Notes: generated by a model from the letters alone, not told the origin. 37,201 nt of DNA from Promicromonospora citrea (GCF_013004695.1 NZ_JABEMG010000034.1:1-37201); one strand, 5' to 3'; shown: positions 26,244 to 36,052, counted from the stretch's first letter. Made by a program: numbers and translations.

Positions 26244-26307
26244 CTCTGGCCTGCCGCTCTGCGTGCACGCCGCTAGAATCGGTGCTGATTCAGCAGGGTG
26301 TGCTTTC
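26244..26307 (+). repeat. Island end repeat, internal copy (B)
   Basis: This 64-bp sequence matches 36292-36355 at 53 positions without gaps. It contains a -10-like TAGAAT (26274-26279) and the inverted pair GAATC/GATTC around a 6-base spacer (26276-26291). It is followed at 26325-26336 by GAGGAGCCCGAG, one mismatch from the comM core GAGGCGCCCGAG. It therefore looks like the right end of an element that once abutted comM. Confidence 0.8.
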
Positions 26308-27119
26308 TCAGAGCGCAGCGGGTTGAGGAGCCCGAGCGAGGCAGTGACCTAGCGATCGACGACGAGATTTTCCCGCACATGGCAGTAAGCCAGCATGCGC
26401 GGACGTCACTCGTCCTTGCTGGCGAACACCTCCGCCTCGCGCTCGACGCCATCAAGGCCCGGCAGATCTATCCTTCTTCGCACTTCACTGTGCTGCGAGG
26501 AGCGCTCGTTGGCGAATCCCAAGCGGTGTGGGTACTGGCACCCGAAGACCGCGGTCAGCGTTGTGAGCGTGCGCTCACCGTCCTCGCGGAGATGTACGCC
26601 CAGATGGACAAGTACTACGGATTCCTCGCCACCACCCCACTCGACGCCACCGATCGCGCGGGTCTCGAAGATCAGCGGTCTTGGTTGAGTGAGCGCCAGT
26701 CTGGCGTCGCCGCGATACGAACTGGCAAGGCGGGCCTCATCCTCACTGACGTCATTGGCGCTGCGTCCGATCACGCCTTTGCGAACCGTGCGAGTCGTGA
26801 AGCCGTCCGACGGCTGTGGCGCGAGATGAGCGCTGATGCACATGTTCTGGGCTGGTCACTCTTCCAACGGTCGTCCTTCGGGCCACCTGACCGGCGTACC
26901 GGTATCGGCGAGGGGCACGCGTCAGGAAGTCTTGAGCATGTCGCCGAGCCTTTCTTAGCCTCGTACCGGCTGCTCAGGTGTGGGTGGTCGTTATTCGACC
27001 GCCGCTGCGAGGCGCCGACCATGCCACGAGCATCGATGGCTGCACCAACACTGTTCGATAGTCACCATGGCGAGGGGCCGGTTCCAGTAGGATTGCCCGA
27101 GACGACGAGGTTTGAGTAG
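26298..27119 (+). CDS. Unknown protein, first gene of the Gabija-like operon
   Basis: A 273-codon frame from GTG 26298; ATG 26379 (MAVSQHARTSLVLAGEHLRLAL) is the other plausible start, giving 246 residues. The first codons lie in the island end repeat, so the long form may be an artefact. The protein is soluble and helical, with conserved-looking stretches SQHARTSLVLAGEHL, AEMYAQMDKYYGFLATTP and SREAVRRLWREMSADAHVLGWS. I recognise no domain. It ends at 27119, 13 bases before the GajA-like start at 27133, so the two genes are almost certainly co-transcribed. The -10-like TAGAAT at 26274-26279 may drive the operon. Confidence 0.72.
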   Translation: MCFLRAQRVEEPERGSDLAIDDEIFPHMAVSQHARTSLVLAGEHLRLALDAIKARQIYPSSHFTVLRGALVGESQAVWVLAPEDRGQRCERALTVLAEMYAQMDKYYGFLATTPLDATDRAGLEDQRSWLSERQSGVAAIRTGKAGLILTDVIGAASDHAFANRASREAVRRLWREMSADAHVLGWSLFQRSSFGPPDRRTGIGEGHASGSLEHVAEPFLASYRLLRCGWSLFDRRCEAPTMPRASMAAPTLFDSHHGEGPVPVGLPETTRFE

Positions 27120-27132
27120 AAGGTTGAAGTGG

Positions 27133-29118
27133 ATGTACCTCGAACGGGTCACGCTCACCAACTTCCAGTGCTTCGGGCCCGACCCGCACACGATCACCTT
27201 CGACGAGCAACTGACTGCCTTGTTGGGAGTGAACGCTTCGGGCAAGACGGCGGCGCTCCAAGCGGTGCTCAGACTGTTCAGCGTGGTAGCCGACCAGCGA
27301 GAGATACGCGTAGAGGACTTCCATGTTCCCCACGACGAAACCGAACCGGCGGCGGTCCGAACCCTAAGAGTGGACGCGGTCTTCGCGTTTCCTGAACTCG
27401 ACGCCGACACAACGGTAGACGCCGGAGATGGCAACGCCGGAGAAGATCAAGCCGATGCCGCCGCCACCGTGCCGGAGTTCTTTGCGCAGATGGCGGCGGA
27501 TTCTGAGGGACAACTCAAACTGAGGATCGTCCTGGACGCGACCTGGACTGCGGATGGGTCGGCCAGTGGTCTGATCGAGGAGCAGCGTCGGATCGCCTAC
27601 ACCTTCGACGATGACTTTGAGGACCAGTGTGTTGACCTGAGGGCGTCGGACCGCAGTCGCATTCAGGCCGTGTACGTTCCGGCCACAAGAGACGGTGGTC
27701 GGCAGGTCAACTCGTTCCTCCGAGGGCGCTTGTGGCGGGCGAGCATGTGGTCGGAAGGCTTTCGTGACCACATCGCTGACGCTGCTGATGAACTATCCGT
27801 CAACTTCAAGACCGAGGCTGTCGTCGCCACTGTGACGGATGCGATCGCGTCACGCTGGCACGAGCTCCACCATCTGTCCACCGAGCAGAACCCGACCTTC
27901 GAGCCGATCACCCGGGACATGACCGTCCTGGTCAGCAATGCAGAGATGCTCTTCGAGCCGACTGCTACCGGCCGAACGCGTCGGGCCCAGGAACTCAGCG
28001 ACGGTCAGCAGTCACTCCTGCACATCGCTCTGACCGCGGCCACGCTCGACCTTGAGTCAGAGATCGCCTCAGGCAAGCACGACGACAAGTTCGACATCAC
28101 GGCAACCACCCTGCCGACACTGACACTCCTGGCGATCGAAGAGCCGGAGAACAACTTGTCGCCGTACTTTCTGTCCAGAGTCGTCGAGCAGCTCGTCGAC
28201 GTCACCGGCTCGGGGCGGGCTCAGGCCCTGATCTCCAGTCACTCGGCCAGTGTGGTGTCTCGTATCCCACCGGACCGGGTTAGGCACTTCCGTATCGACG
28301 GTACGTCGAAATCGACCGCTGTCAGCCGGATCGTTTTGCCTGACGACGCAACCGACGCCGGCAAGTACATGCGTGAAGCGGTCCAAGCCCACCCCGAGCT
28401 GTACTTCGCACGCTTTGTCGTCCTGGGCGAGGGTGCATCTGAGGAACTGGTCATTCCCAAGCTCGCAGCGGCACGCGACCTGCACATTGACCAGTCCTTC
28501 GTCGCTGTCGTACCGCTCGGCGGACGTCACACAAACCACTTCTGGCGCCTGCTCAACCAGCTCGGCATCCCGCACGCGACGCTGCTGGACCTTGATTACG
28601 GCAGGGCCGGTGGCGGAGAAGGCCGCATCCGCGATGTGTGCAACCGGCTCCTCGAACTGGGAAATTCACCGTTCGACGGCACCGAAGGCGTCAGCGACTT
28701 CACCGGTGTCGACGACATCGAAGCGCTCAGTAGGGGCCAACTTGAGGCATGGCTTAACCACCTCGAGAAGTGGGACGTCTACTTCTCGACGCCGCTGGAC
28801 CTAGACCTGCTATTGCTCTACCGCTACGAAGACGCTTACACCAGCCACCTCGAAGACGGCAAGACCGGGCCACGCAGCACGGGCGACCCGCGTGATTCGG
28901 TCCTCGGTGACCCCCAGGACCGACCTGAAGTCGACTTCTACGACAATGCGACCTGGACCAACTTTCTCCGCTGGTACCGCTATTTGTTCTTGTCTAACTC
29001 CAAACCGGGCACACATCTACGAGCGATGTCACATGTGTCAAAAGAGGAACTCGCCAAACTACCACCGCGACTCAGCCGCCTCATGGACCGCATCGAGAAG
29101 GCAGTGGCACCGTCATGA
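27133..29118 (+). CDS. GajA-like OLD-family nuclease (AAA + TOPRIM)
   Basis: In the Gabija system GajA is an ATP-regulated, sequence-specific DNA nicking enzyme. ATG 27133 has AGAAGG at 27118-27123 with 9-base spacing, and is preferred over TTG 27112. The 661-residue product starts MYLERVTLTNFQCFG. It has Walker A GVNASGKT at residues 32-39, a signature-like ELSDGQQSLLHIAL, Walker B TLLAIEEPENNLSP near residue 332 and the histidine in ISSHSASVVSRIP. The TOPRIM part is VVLGEGASEELVIP near residue 428 and LLDLDYGRAGG near 485. It is about 80 residues longer than the original GajA. The ATGA overlap with the next gene shows tight coupling. Confidence 0.88.
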   Translation: MYLERVTLTNFQCFGPDPHTITFDEQLTALLGVNASGKTAALQAVLRLFSVVADQREIRVEDFHVPHDETEPAAVRTLRVDAVFAFPELDADTTVDAGDGNAGEDQADAAATVPEFFAQMAADSEGQLKLRIVLDATWTADGSASGLIEEQRRIAYTFDDDFEDQCVDLRASDRSRIQAVYVPATRDGGRQVNSFLRGRLWRASMWSEGFRDHIADAADELSVNFKTEAVVATVTDAIASRWHELHHLSTEQNPTFEPITRDMTVLVSNAEMLFEPTATGRTRRAQELSDGQQSLLHIALTAATLDLESEIASGKHDDKFDITATTLPTLTLLAIEEPENNLSPYFLSRVVEQLVDVTGSGRAQALISSHSASVVSRIPPDRVRHFRIDGTSKSTAVSRIVLPDDATDAGKYMREAVQAHPELYFARFVVLGEGASEELVIPKLAAARDLHIDQSFVAVVPLGGRHTNHFWRLLNQLGIPHATLLDLDYGRAGGGEGRIRDVCNRLLELGNSPFDGTEGVSDFTGVDDIEALSRGQLEAWLNHLEKWDVYFSTPLDLDLLLLYRYEDAYTSHLEDGKTGPRSTGDPRDSVLGDPQDRPEVDFYDNATWTNFLRWYRYLFLSNSKPGTHLRAMSHVSKEELAKLPPRLSRLMDRIEKAVAPS

Positions 29119-31025
29119 TCCCGTCCCCTCAGGAGTGGCGACCGAACGGCATTCAGGACCTCGAACCGGCCGCGTGGGAGGCCCTGCGAGCCGGAACGGC
29201 CTCAGTAACGGCGGGCCCCGGTGCTGGGAAGTCAGAGTTCTTGGCGCAGCGGGCCGGCTACCTTCTCGAGACGGGTATCTGCCGCCCGCCGCAGCAGATC
29301 CTGGCTATCTCCTTTAAGCGTGCCGCTGCCACGAACTTGCGAGACCGTGTCAAACAACGCCTTCCCGAATACGCTCACCGGTTCACCTCGATGACCTTCG
29401 ACGCCTTCACCAAGTCTATCGTGGACCGGTTCCGCGGACTGCTGCCGAGTGAATGGACACTGGGAGCCGGCTACAAGATCGCATTCTCGACTAAGAGAGA
29501 AGTCGAGGGCTTCCTTGCAGACGTCGCCGGTGGACTGGACCAGGAATCGGCGCAAGCCGTATACGCTCTCTCGGCGGACACGTTTCTCCCCAATGTCCTG
29601 GGCGCAACTGAACTCTCGGCGGTCCCCTCCGAACAGCCGGCTCCGACCTCAGCGAGCGAGTTCGCCGTTCAGGAGTGGTGGAACCGCAATTACCTGCACG
29701 CTGAAGCACCAGTGGTCGACTTCGTGATGTTGAACCGGCTTGCCGATCTGATCATTCGGACCAGCCCTCAACTACAACGAGCCCTGCGCGCCACCTATCC
29801 ATTCGTCTTCGTCGATGAGTTCCAGGACACCACCTACGCCCAGTACTCGTTTCTCAAGACTGTCTTTGCTCACGAAGGAACGACCGTGACCGCCGTCGGC
29901 GACCGCAAGCAACGGATCATGGGCTGGGCCGGGGCGCTGGGCGACGCGTTCGCTCAGTTCGAGGCCGATTTCGCAGCCGAACCGTTTGCCTTTACCTCGA
30001 ATTTCCGCTCCACCCAACAGCTGGTCGACCTCCAGCATCGCTTCGCGATCCGGCTCGACCCAGACTCCCCACCGCAACGCTCGCGAGTCGAGCCACCGGT
30101 TGGCGAGACCCCTGTTGCGGTCTGGTCGTTCCCTACTGCCGAGCGCGAAGCTGATGCCATCGCGGCATGGATCGCCACCGACATGGAGGGGACGGGCCGG
30201 CAGCCATCCGATTACGCATTGATCGCCAGGCAGAAGGTGGTCGAGCTGGAACCTGACCTGACCAGGGCACTGTCCGCTGCCGGCTTGCGGCTGCGCAATG
30301 ATGATGCGCAGGTTGGCGACATCAGACTGCAGGACCTGCTTACCGATGACCTGGTGCGGCTTCTGCTGGGCATCCTCGCTCTAGCAGTCAACAGGGGCGG
30401 GCAGCCTCAGATCTGGCGTGAGGTCACCTCACTCTTGTCGCGCGTGTCCCCAGGAGCGAGCGTTAGGGAAGTGGGGACACAGGTCGAAGACGATCTCACC
30501 GACTACCTCCAGGACCTTCGCAGGTGGCTGGCCGCGACGCCCCTCGACGACAACTCGGGTATCGACCTCAGCGAGGAGATTGCGGCATCCCTGACCAACC
30601 AACTGACGGACTTCGTTCGTGTAGAGGCGGCGGGACACAAACGCCTGTTCGGGGACAGGCCCGAGGACCTCACGGTGACCCTTGAGGCGTTCCGGACTCG
30701 GCTTGCCCAGACACTTCTACGCGTTGATTCGTGGAGTGAGGTGGCCGGTGTCTTCTTCGATGAGGACGCGGTTCCTCTCTTAACCGTCCATCGGAGCAAG
30801 GGGCTGGAGTACCACACGGTGTTCTTCATTGGGCTCGACAGCGACCAATGGTGGGCACACGCACGGAACACCCTCGAGTCCACGATGACATTCTTCGTCG
30901 GAGTCTCCCGAGCAGCTGAACGCTTGATCTTCACCCAATGCGACCAACGAGGCGCACCGGCGCCGCTCGGAGAGCTCTATCAAGACCTACGGGACGCAGG
31001 AGTACCGCTAGTCCGTTTCGACTAG
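29115..31025 (+). CDS. GajB-like UvrD/PcrA-type helicase
   Basis: A 636-residue superfamily 1A helicase. Motif I is AGPGAGKS (residues 33-40), motif Ia LAISFKRAAATNLRDRV, motif II VDEFQDT near residue 234, motif III AVGDRKQRIMGWAGA, motif IV SNFRSTQQLVDL, motif V LTVHRSKGLEYHTVFFIG near residue 556 and motif VI FVGVSRAAERLIFTQC near residue 595. The start overlaps the GajA-like stop by four bases (ATGA). In Gabija, GajB activates or partners GajA, so this pair is classed as Gabija-like. It is longer than the original GajB (about 494 residues). Confidence 0.9.
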   Translation: MIPSPQEWRPNGIQDLEPAAWEALRAGTASVTAGPGAGKSEFLAQRAGYLLETGICRPPQQILAISFKRAAATNLRDRVKQRLPEYAHRFTSMTFDAFTKSIVDRFRGLLPSEWTLGAGYKIAFSTKREVEGFLADVAGGLDQESAQAVYALSADTFLPNVLGATELSAVPSEQPAPTSASEFAVQEWWNRNYLHAEAPVVDFVMLNRLADLIIRTSPQLQRALRATYPFVFVDEFQDTTYAQYSFLKTVFAHEGTTVTAVGDRKQRIMGWAGALGDAFAQFEADFAAEPFAFTSNFRSTQQLVDLQHRFAIRLDPDSPPQRSRVEPPVGETPVAVWSFPTAEREADAIAAWIATDMEGTGRQPSDYALIARQKVVELEPDLTRALSAAGLRLRNDDAQVGDIRLQDLLTDDLVRLLLGILALAVNRGGQPQIWREVTSLLSRVSPGASVREVGTQVEDDLTDYLQDLRRWLAATPLDDNSGIDLSEEIAASLTNQLTDFVRVEAAGHKRLFGDRPEDLTVTLEAFRTRLAQTLLRVDSWSEVAGVFFDEDAVPLLTVHRSKGLEYHTVFFIGLDSDQWWAHARNTLESTMTFFVGVSRAAERLIFTQCDQRGAPAPLGELYQDLRDAGVPLVRFD

Positions 31026-31386
31026 CCCAAAAGGGGCGCTGATGCGCGGAAAATCACAGCCGCACCACCCGGCATTGCCGGATCGGCTGTCTGGGCCAAG
31101 GAGGTACGGGCTTGGGCGTCAGCGCGGTAGTCCGTGCCGTGCCCGATGAGCGATGTTCACCCGGCCACCTCTCCCAGATTGGTAGCACGGCTGCGGCTGC
31201 GGTGAAACCGTTGCGCGATGACGCCTGAACGAGGGCTGGTCTCTGACAGAACTGAGCTGATCAGCGTCATCACGACCACAGTCGCTGTGCGGCCCCGATC
31301 CCAGCGGCCACTGTGGTCATGCAGACCACAGCTGTGTGGGTACCGCGAAGCCGCCGAAGACTCCGTGCCCCGTCTAAGGAGGGACG
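31026..31386 (+). promoter_or_regulatory. Intergenic region with repeated GACCACAG sites
   Basis: These 361 bp hold no convincing gene. GACCACAG occurs at 31274-31281 and 31324-31331, and its complement CTGTGGTC at 31311-31318. Three 8-bp sites in alternating orientation within 58 bp, 56 bp before the next ATG, look like operator or repressor sites for the following gene. AAGGAGGG just before the ATG (31378-31384) is a strong ribosome-binding site. Confidence 0.4.
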
Positions 31387-34300
31387 ATGTCGTTTCTGGT
31401 TGACCGGCAGGACATCCTTGACTGGTCCGGAGAGGTGCGCGCTGGCTACGACCTCCCACGCCTCCTACGAAGTCTGATCTCGAACGACAACGGGTCGATC
31501 AGCCGGCTCGATATGCCGGCGAGCGAGGGCGCTCGCCTCCCGGGCTTCGACGGCGAAGTCGAAGCGTCGGAGCCGTCAACCCTAGTTCCCGCTGGACACT
31601 CGGTATGGGAACTAGGGGTGGAGGCTAGGCCGGCGTCCAAAGCGACGCGGGACTACAAGAAGCGGACCAAGGATCCCGGTTCAGTCGTGCCGGCCGAGAC
31701 GACGTTCATCGTGGTGACATCCCGGTCATGGCCGCGGCGGGCCAGGTGGGCTGCTGAGAAGCGAGCGGAGGGCGTCTGGCAGGACGTCAGGGCGTATGAC
31801 GTCGAGGATCTGTCAGCGGCGCTGGACCGCGACACTCCGTCTGCGATCCTGTTCCGCGATCTTGCCAACCGGCGCGGAAGCGGGGCGACGACTCTGGGGC
31901 ACTGGTGGGGCAGCTACCGCAACATGTTCACCGTTCCGCTCGCGCCCGAGCTTGTGCTTGTTGGACGGACCAGCCAGAAGTCGCAACTTGAGGGTTGGTT
32001 GGCCGGCGACGACCGGACGATCGACGTGCGAGCTCAGAGCTTCGAAGATGGACAGGCATTCATCGCGTCTGTGCTTGACGACGCAACCGATCCAACGCCC
32101 AACATGGTTGTATGCGACGAGGTAGGGACTGCGCGCGACCTTCTTGCGCGGTCTCGTCAACCGCTCGTGCTTGTCACGACGATCGATCTGGCGGAACTGC
32201 CTCCCCTCGGGGTCCACCGTGCGATCAAGATCAACGCTTCCGGTCGGAGCGCTGTCGAGCTGCCGCGTCAGAGCACGCGTGAGCTCACGGAGCTGCTCAG
32301 GGCCGGAGGCGTCGAGCATCACGACGCTGATCGTTACGGCGCAGCAGCCCGCAGGAGCCTGTATCGCTACCGGCTCGTCTGCAACCGGGCGACGCATCCC
32401 CTGTGGGGTGAAGAGTTCCGAGACCGCCGGTTCAGGCAGCTTTGGCTGCTTGGTGGCTGGAAACGGGGCGACACTGAGCTTGAGGCCTTGCTGCATTCCG
32501 CTTTCGGGATGAGTGTCGATGACGCAGTAGAGCGGGTGAGTCGCGACGTGAATTCGGCTGACCCGATCTTCTCGCACGTGGGAGACGTGTGGCGTGCTAC
32601 CGCACCGCTTGACTCCGCGCGCTACTTCGTCGAGCGCTCGGACCTCGTGCCCGGTGATCTCGATGCATTCCGCCCCTTGGCGCTATCGGTGCTTGGCGAA
32701 CTCGACCCGGCGCTGGAACTCCCGGCGGGGGAGCGGTGGCTCGCGCAGATCAAGAGGAAGACACGCCGCTATGGCGGCCGGATTCGCAGGAGCGTGGCGA
32801 CGACGCTCACCGTCCTAGCGTCCGAGTGCGGAGCGGCGCCGTTGCGTGACGGCCTCACCATCCAGACCTGGACCGACCAGCTGGTTCGAGAGCTGCTCGA
32901 GGGCTGGGACGACGTGCCGTCCAGGTGGGCATCGCTTCACGACGTGCTGACGCTCCTCGTCGAGGCCGCCCCGGGCATCGTCCTCGACCGCATACGTCGG
33001 GACTTGCTCGGAAGCCGCGAGAACCTTCAATCCCTGTCCACGCCGGAGCAGTCACCGTTCAACTTCGGCGGATCATCCCACCTGACAGCGATCCTGTGGT
33101 CACTTCAATCGCTCATGTGGTCGCCCGAGCATTGCGAGCGCGCGCTGGACACAGCACGCGATCTGGCACGGGGAAGCGACGAGGGCAGGAACAGCCCGAC
33201 TGCGATCGGGATCTTCCGGGATGCGCTGTTGCCGGCCATACCGCAGTGCGTGCTTGGCACGTCCGGGCGAGTCGCCGTGATCGAGCGATGCGTCCGCGAC
33301 GCGCCTGACGTGGCTGAGCGGATCATTGCGAAGACCATTACCGAGACGCACACCTTCGCCACCATCCATCAAACGCACTTCCGCCCCTGGACCGAGGACA
33401 AGCAGCGAGTAACGTGGGCGGACATCTTCGAGGTCTACACGGCGATGATCAGTGGAGCGATCACGCTGGCGGACCAGTATCCGGACCTTTGGGTCACGCT
33501 GGTCGATGCCGCCGACAACGTCGGCGCCCGCGGGTTCGACCAGATCATCGCGGCGCTGGCGGCATTGCCTGTGGGCCACGCCAAAGGAACGCCGGTCTGG
33601 CAGGCGGTGCAGAACCAACTTCGGAGGCACCGGAAGTTCCGGGACGCAGACTGGGCACTGCCCGACGCCTACCTTGAGCGGCTGGAGGCAGCTGTTGAGC
33701 ACTTGAGGCCGGCACTTGCGCGAGAGCGCGAGGAGTGGCTCTTCGGTGACAACAGATTCGATCTTGGCCTCGCCTCGGACGACATCCGCGGGGAAGACTC
33801 GCTGCTCGTGCGGATGCAGTCTTCGGCCGTGCATGAGATTCACGCGGAGGAAGGGTTTGAAGGGCTCTTTGAGCTGGCACGAGCTCACCCGCACGGTGCA
33901 TGGGGGATCGGCGCCGCCCTCGCACGAGGCGACCAGGTGCTCGATCCGGCCATGATTGCGGAGTTGCTGAAGTCGGAGGAACCGGGATTTGGCAACCTCG
34001 CCCGCGGCTACCTCGTCAACTCCGCCCTGGAGGGCAAGACAGATGTTCTCGAGCTGGCTGAGTCATCGTCCGATGACCCCCGAGTGCAGGCGCGGTTGCT
34101 CTTAACGCACCCCGACCCGGCGCAGGCATGGGACTGCGCCGAACGTCTGGGGAAGCCGGTGGCGGAGGCGTTCTGGGCCGAGTACGGGGTCTTTGGCCAC
34201 GGAGCGGACTCTCCTCACGCCGCAACGGCAATCCGGAAGCTGTTGGACCATGGGCGGGTCGCGACGGCGCTCGACGCGATTACGCTCTACCGCGAGGCGA

Positions 34301-35106
34301 TTCCGGCCGACCGCCGCACAGCGTTCATTCTTGAGGGTCTACTGCAACTCGTCAGACAGCCGCCCTCGGAGAGGGCTGGTCTGCCGTCGATGCATGAGAC
34401 AAGGGAGTTCATTGCAATCGTTCGGAGGGACCCGTCCGTCGATCGTGCAATTGTCTGTCAACTGGAGTGGGCGTTCTTTCCCTTGCTTGAGTTTGACGGC
34501 AACGAACCCCTGGCAATCGAGGTTGCGGCCTCGACGTCGGCCGAAGACTTCGTGCACCTAGTCAACCTTGCTTACAGGCCAAAGTCGGTCGCGAAGGAAG
34601 ACCACGTCTTCGACAAGGAACAGGCAGACGTTGCGTTCCGCATCCTTCACCGAATGCGTTATGCACCTGGACTCGATGGAGAGGCGGTCGACACCGCGGC
34701 ACTCGCGACCTGGATCGCGGATGTGGGGTCGTTGGCGACGGCGTCGGATCGCTTCGAGACCGCCATGCATGCAGTTGGTGCCGTCCTAGGTCGGTATAGG
34801 ACGGGCGAAGGCGAGCCCTACCCACATCCGGCCATCGCTACTGCACTGGAGGAGTCCGTCGGCGAGGAGATGCTCATCGGGTTCAGCACCTCTGTCTTCA
34901 ACGGGCGCGGTGTGACCTGGCGCGGACACGGTGGACAGCAGGAATATGACCTAGCCGAGAAGTACGAGGCGATCAGTCGCGAACTGCGCGATGTGGCGCC
35001 CCGCACGAGTGAGACGTTCGGCCAGCTTGCGCGCGGATACCGCAGGGACGGTGCCCGTGAGGACGAGCGCGAGCGGAGAATCGAGGATGGCGTCGACCCC
35101 TGGTAG
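31387..35106 (+). CDS. Large 1239-residue protein, possible nuclease-like N-terminus, putative defence effector
   Basis: The N-terminal 130 residues contain LPGFDGEVEASEPS, VPAGHSVWELGVEARPASKATRDYKKRT and ETTFIVVTSRSWPRR. This arrangement (Asp55, Glu75, Lys85) resembles the PD-(D/E)XK nuclease core in a family of large uncharacterised proteins, recalled from memory; the usual E-x-K spacing is not kept. The segment near residues 190-300 (LVLVGRTSQKSQLEGWLAG, later QPLVLVTTIDLAELP) looks like a P-loop-type fold, but no Walker A Gly-Lys-Ser/Thr is visible. The remaining 900 residues are helical and repeat-like (for example PHGAWGIGAALARGD, DDPRVQARLLLTHPDPAQAW), suggesting an alpha-solenoid sensor. 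The strong AAGGAGGG site fixes the start. It sits downstream of the Gabija-like pair with its own upstream region. Confidence 0.8.
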   Translation: MSFLVDRQDILDWSGEVRAGYDLPRLLRSLISNDNGSISRLDMPASEGARLPGFDGEVEASEPSTLVPAGHSVWELGVEARPASKATRDYKKRTKDPGSVVPAETTFIVVTSRSWPRRARWAAEKRAEGVWQDVRAYDVEDLSAALDRDTPSAILFRDLANRRGSGATTLGHWWGSYRNMFTVPLAPELVLVGRTSQKSQLEGWLAGDDRTIDVRAQSFEDGQAFIASVLDDATDPTPNMVVCDEVGTARDLLARSRQPLVLVTTIDLAELPPLGVHRAIKINASGRSAVELPRQSTRELTELLRAGGVEHHDADRYGAAARRSLYRYRLVCNRATHPLWGEEFRDRRFRQLWLLGGWKRGDTELEALLHSAFGMSVDDAVERVSRDVNSADPIFSHVGDVWRATAPLDSARYFVERSDLVPGDLDAFRPLALSVLGELDPALELPAGERWLAQIKRKTRRYGGRIRRSVATTLTVLASECGAAPLRDGLTIQTWTDQLVRELLEGWDDVPSRWASLHDVLTLLVEAAPGIVLDRIRRDLLGSRENLQSLSTPEQSPFNFGGSSHLTAILWSLQSLMWSPEHCERALDTARDLARGSDEGRNSPTAIGIFRDALLPAIPQCVLGTSGRVAVIERCVRDAPDVAERIIAKTITETHTFATIHQTHFRPWTEDKQRVTWADIFEVYTAMISGAITLADQYPDLWVTLVDAADNVGARGFDQIIAALAALPVGHAKGTPVWQAVQNQLRRHRKFRDADWALPDAYLERLEAAVEHLRPALAREREEWLFGDNRFDLGLASDDIRGEDSLLVRMQSSAVHEIHAEEGFEGLFELARAHPHGAWGIGAALARGDQVLDPAMIAELLKSEEPGFGNLARGYLVNSALEGKTDVLELAESSSDDPRVQARLLLTHPDPAQAWDCAERLGKPVAEAFWAEYGVFGHGADSPHAATAIRKLLDHGRVATALDAITLYREAIPADRRTAFILEGLLQLVRQPPSERAGLPSMHETREFIAIVRRDPSVDRAIVCQLEWAFFPLLEFDGNEPLAIEVAASTSAEDFVHLVNLAYRPKSVAKEDHVFDKEQADVAFRILHRMRYAPGLDGEAVDTAALATWIADVGSLATASDRFETAMHAVGAVLGRYRTGEGEPYPHPAIATALEESVGEEMLIGFSTSVFNGRGVTWRGHGGQQEYDLAEKYEAISRELRDVAPRTSETFGQLARGYRRDGAREDERERRIEDGVDPW

Positions 35107-35371
35107 CAGGGTCGACGACGGCCGAAAGTGGGATGCGCCGGTTCTCGGAGGAGTCGGATGAAGTAGCAGATTTGATCTCGTGCCGTCTTGCCGCTAGACC
35201 GCAGAGCGGTGACCAGGAGGGCGCCAACAGGCCCAGCCTGTCCGTCGCTGCGGTACTCGAGTGGCAGCGGCCTCCAGCACGAGGCCCGCCAACTGGGACT
35301 GCTGTACGGATAGGTGACGGCGGACGCGTGGGGCCGATTGTCGTCCCTGGTGTCCCACTGGCTGGGGCAGG

Positions 35372-36052
35372 TCAGTCGGTGGAAACCTCCCCCTCGATGA
35401 GGTCCATCTGCGTCTGCGTCACGAACGGCACCGTGGACTCGGTGGGCGTCGTGACGCTCAAATACACGTCGTCGGGGTCTTCGACCGCGAAGGTCTCGAT
35501 CCAAGTCGCGCTGCGGCCTGCAGGAACGAACGCCGGGGACTCCTGGTCGCCCTCGGAATTGGACAGGTACTCGCCCTCGGACTCGCCGGAGAAGGCGGTG
35601 TAGCCCATCGAGCCGGTCGCTGCCTCGGTATTCAGAGTGTTTTCCACGGTGACCTCCACCGTGATGCCCTTCAGGTCGGGATCGACGGTGCCCTCCCACT
35701 CGGGGAATAGGTTCTTGGGCTCTGGCTCATCCACCGTGACGATGATGCCGTAGGTGTCCACGCTCTGGCCGAACAGCGCCGCTAGGGACGGGTCCTTCGC
35801 GAAGTTGAGTGGCTTGTCCGAGTCTGTCTCGGCGGTCTCCTTGGACTCGGCCGCCGGGACGTCCTCGGCCGGTGCCTCCGAGTCGACCTCGGCTGGCTCT
35901 GACGCTCCGGCCGACGCGGATGTTTCGGATGCTGCGCTCTTGGCGTCATCCCCTGTGGACCTGCTGCAAGCCCCGAGGGCACCGACCAGAACCAGGGACG
36001 CGACCGCGAGCGCGACGCGTCGATTCCGTTGCCCGTGCTTCAGCCGCTTCAT
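35372..36052 (-). CDS. Secreted lipoprotein, possibly DUF4352-like
   Basis: A 226-residue protein. The signal peptide MKRLKHGQRNRRVALAVAS then LVLVGALGAC ends in the lipobox LGAC (Cys near residue 29). A Ser/Ala/Glu/Asp-rich linker spans about residues 30-85. The folded domain (TYGIIVTVDEPEPKNLFPEWEG, GITVEVTVENTLNTEAATGS, FVPAGRSATWIETFAVEDP) has the pattern of immunoglobulin-like DUF4352 domains; this assignment is tentative. It is convergent with the 1239-residue gene, and the 265 bp between them show no gene. Confidence 0.78.
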   Translation of the reverse strand: MKRLKHGQRNRRVALAVASLVLVGALGACSRSTGDDAKSAASETSASAGASEPAEVDSEAPAEDVPAAESKETAETDSDKPLNFAKDPSLAALFGQSVDTYGIIVTVDEPEPKNLFPEWEGTVDPDLKGITVEVTVENTLNTEAATGSMGYTAFSGESEGEYLSNSEGDQESPAFVPAGRSATWIETFAVEDPDDVYLSVTTPTESTVPFVTQTQMDLIEGEVSTD

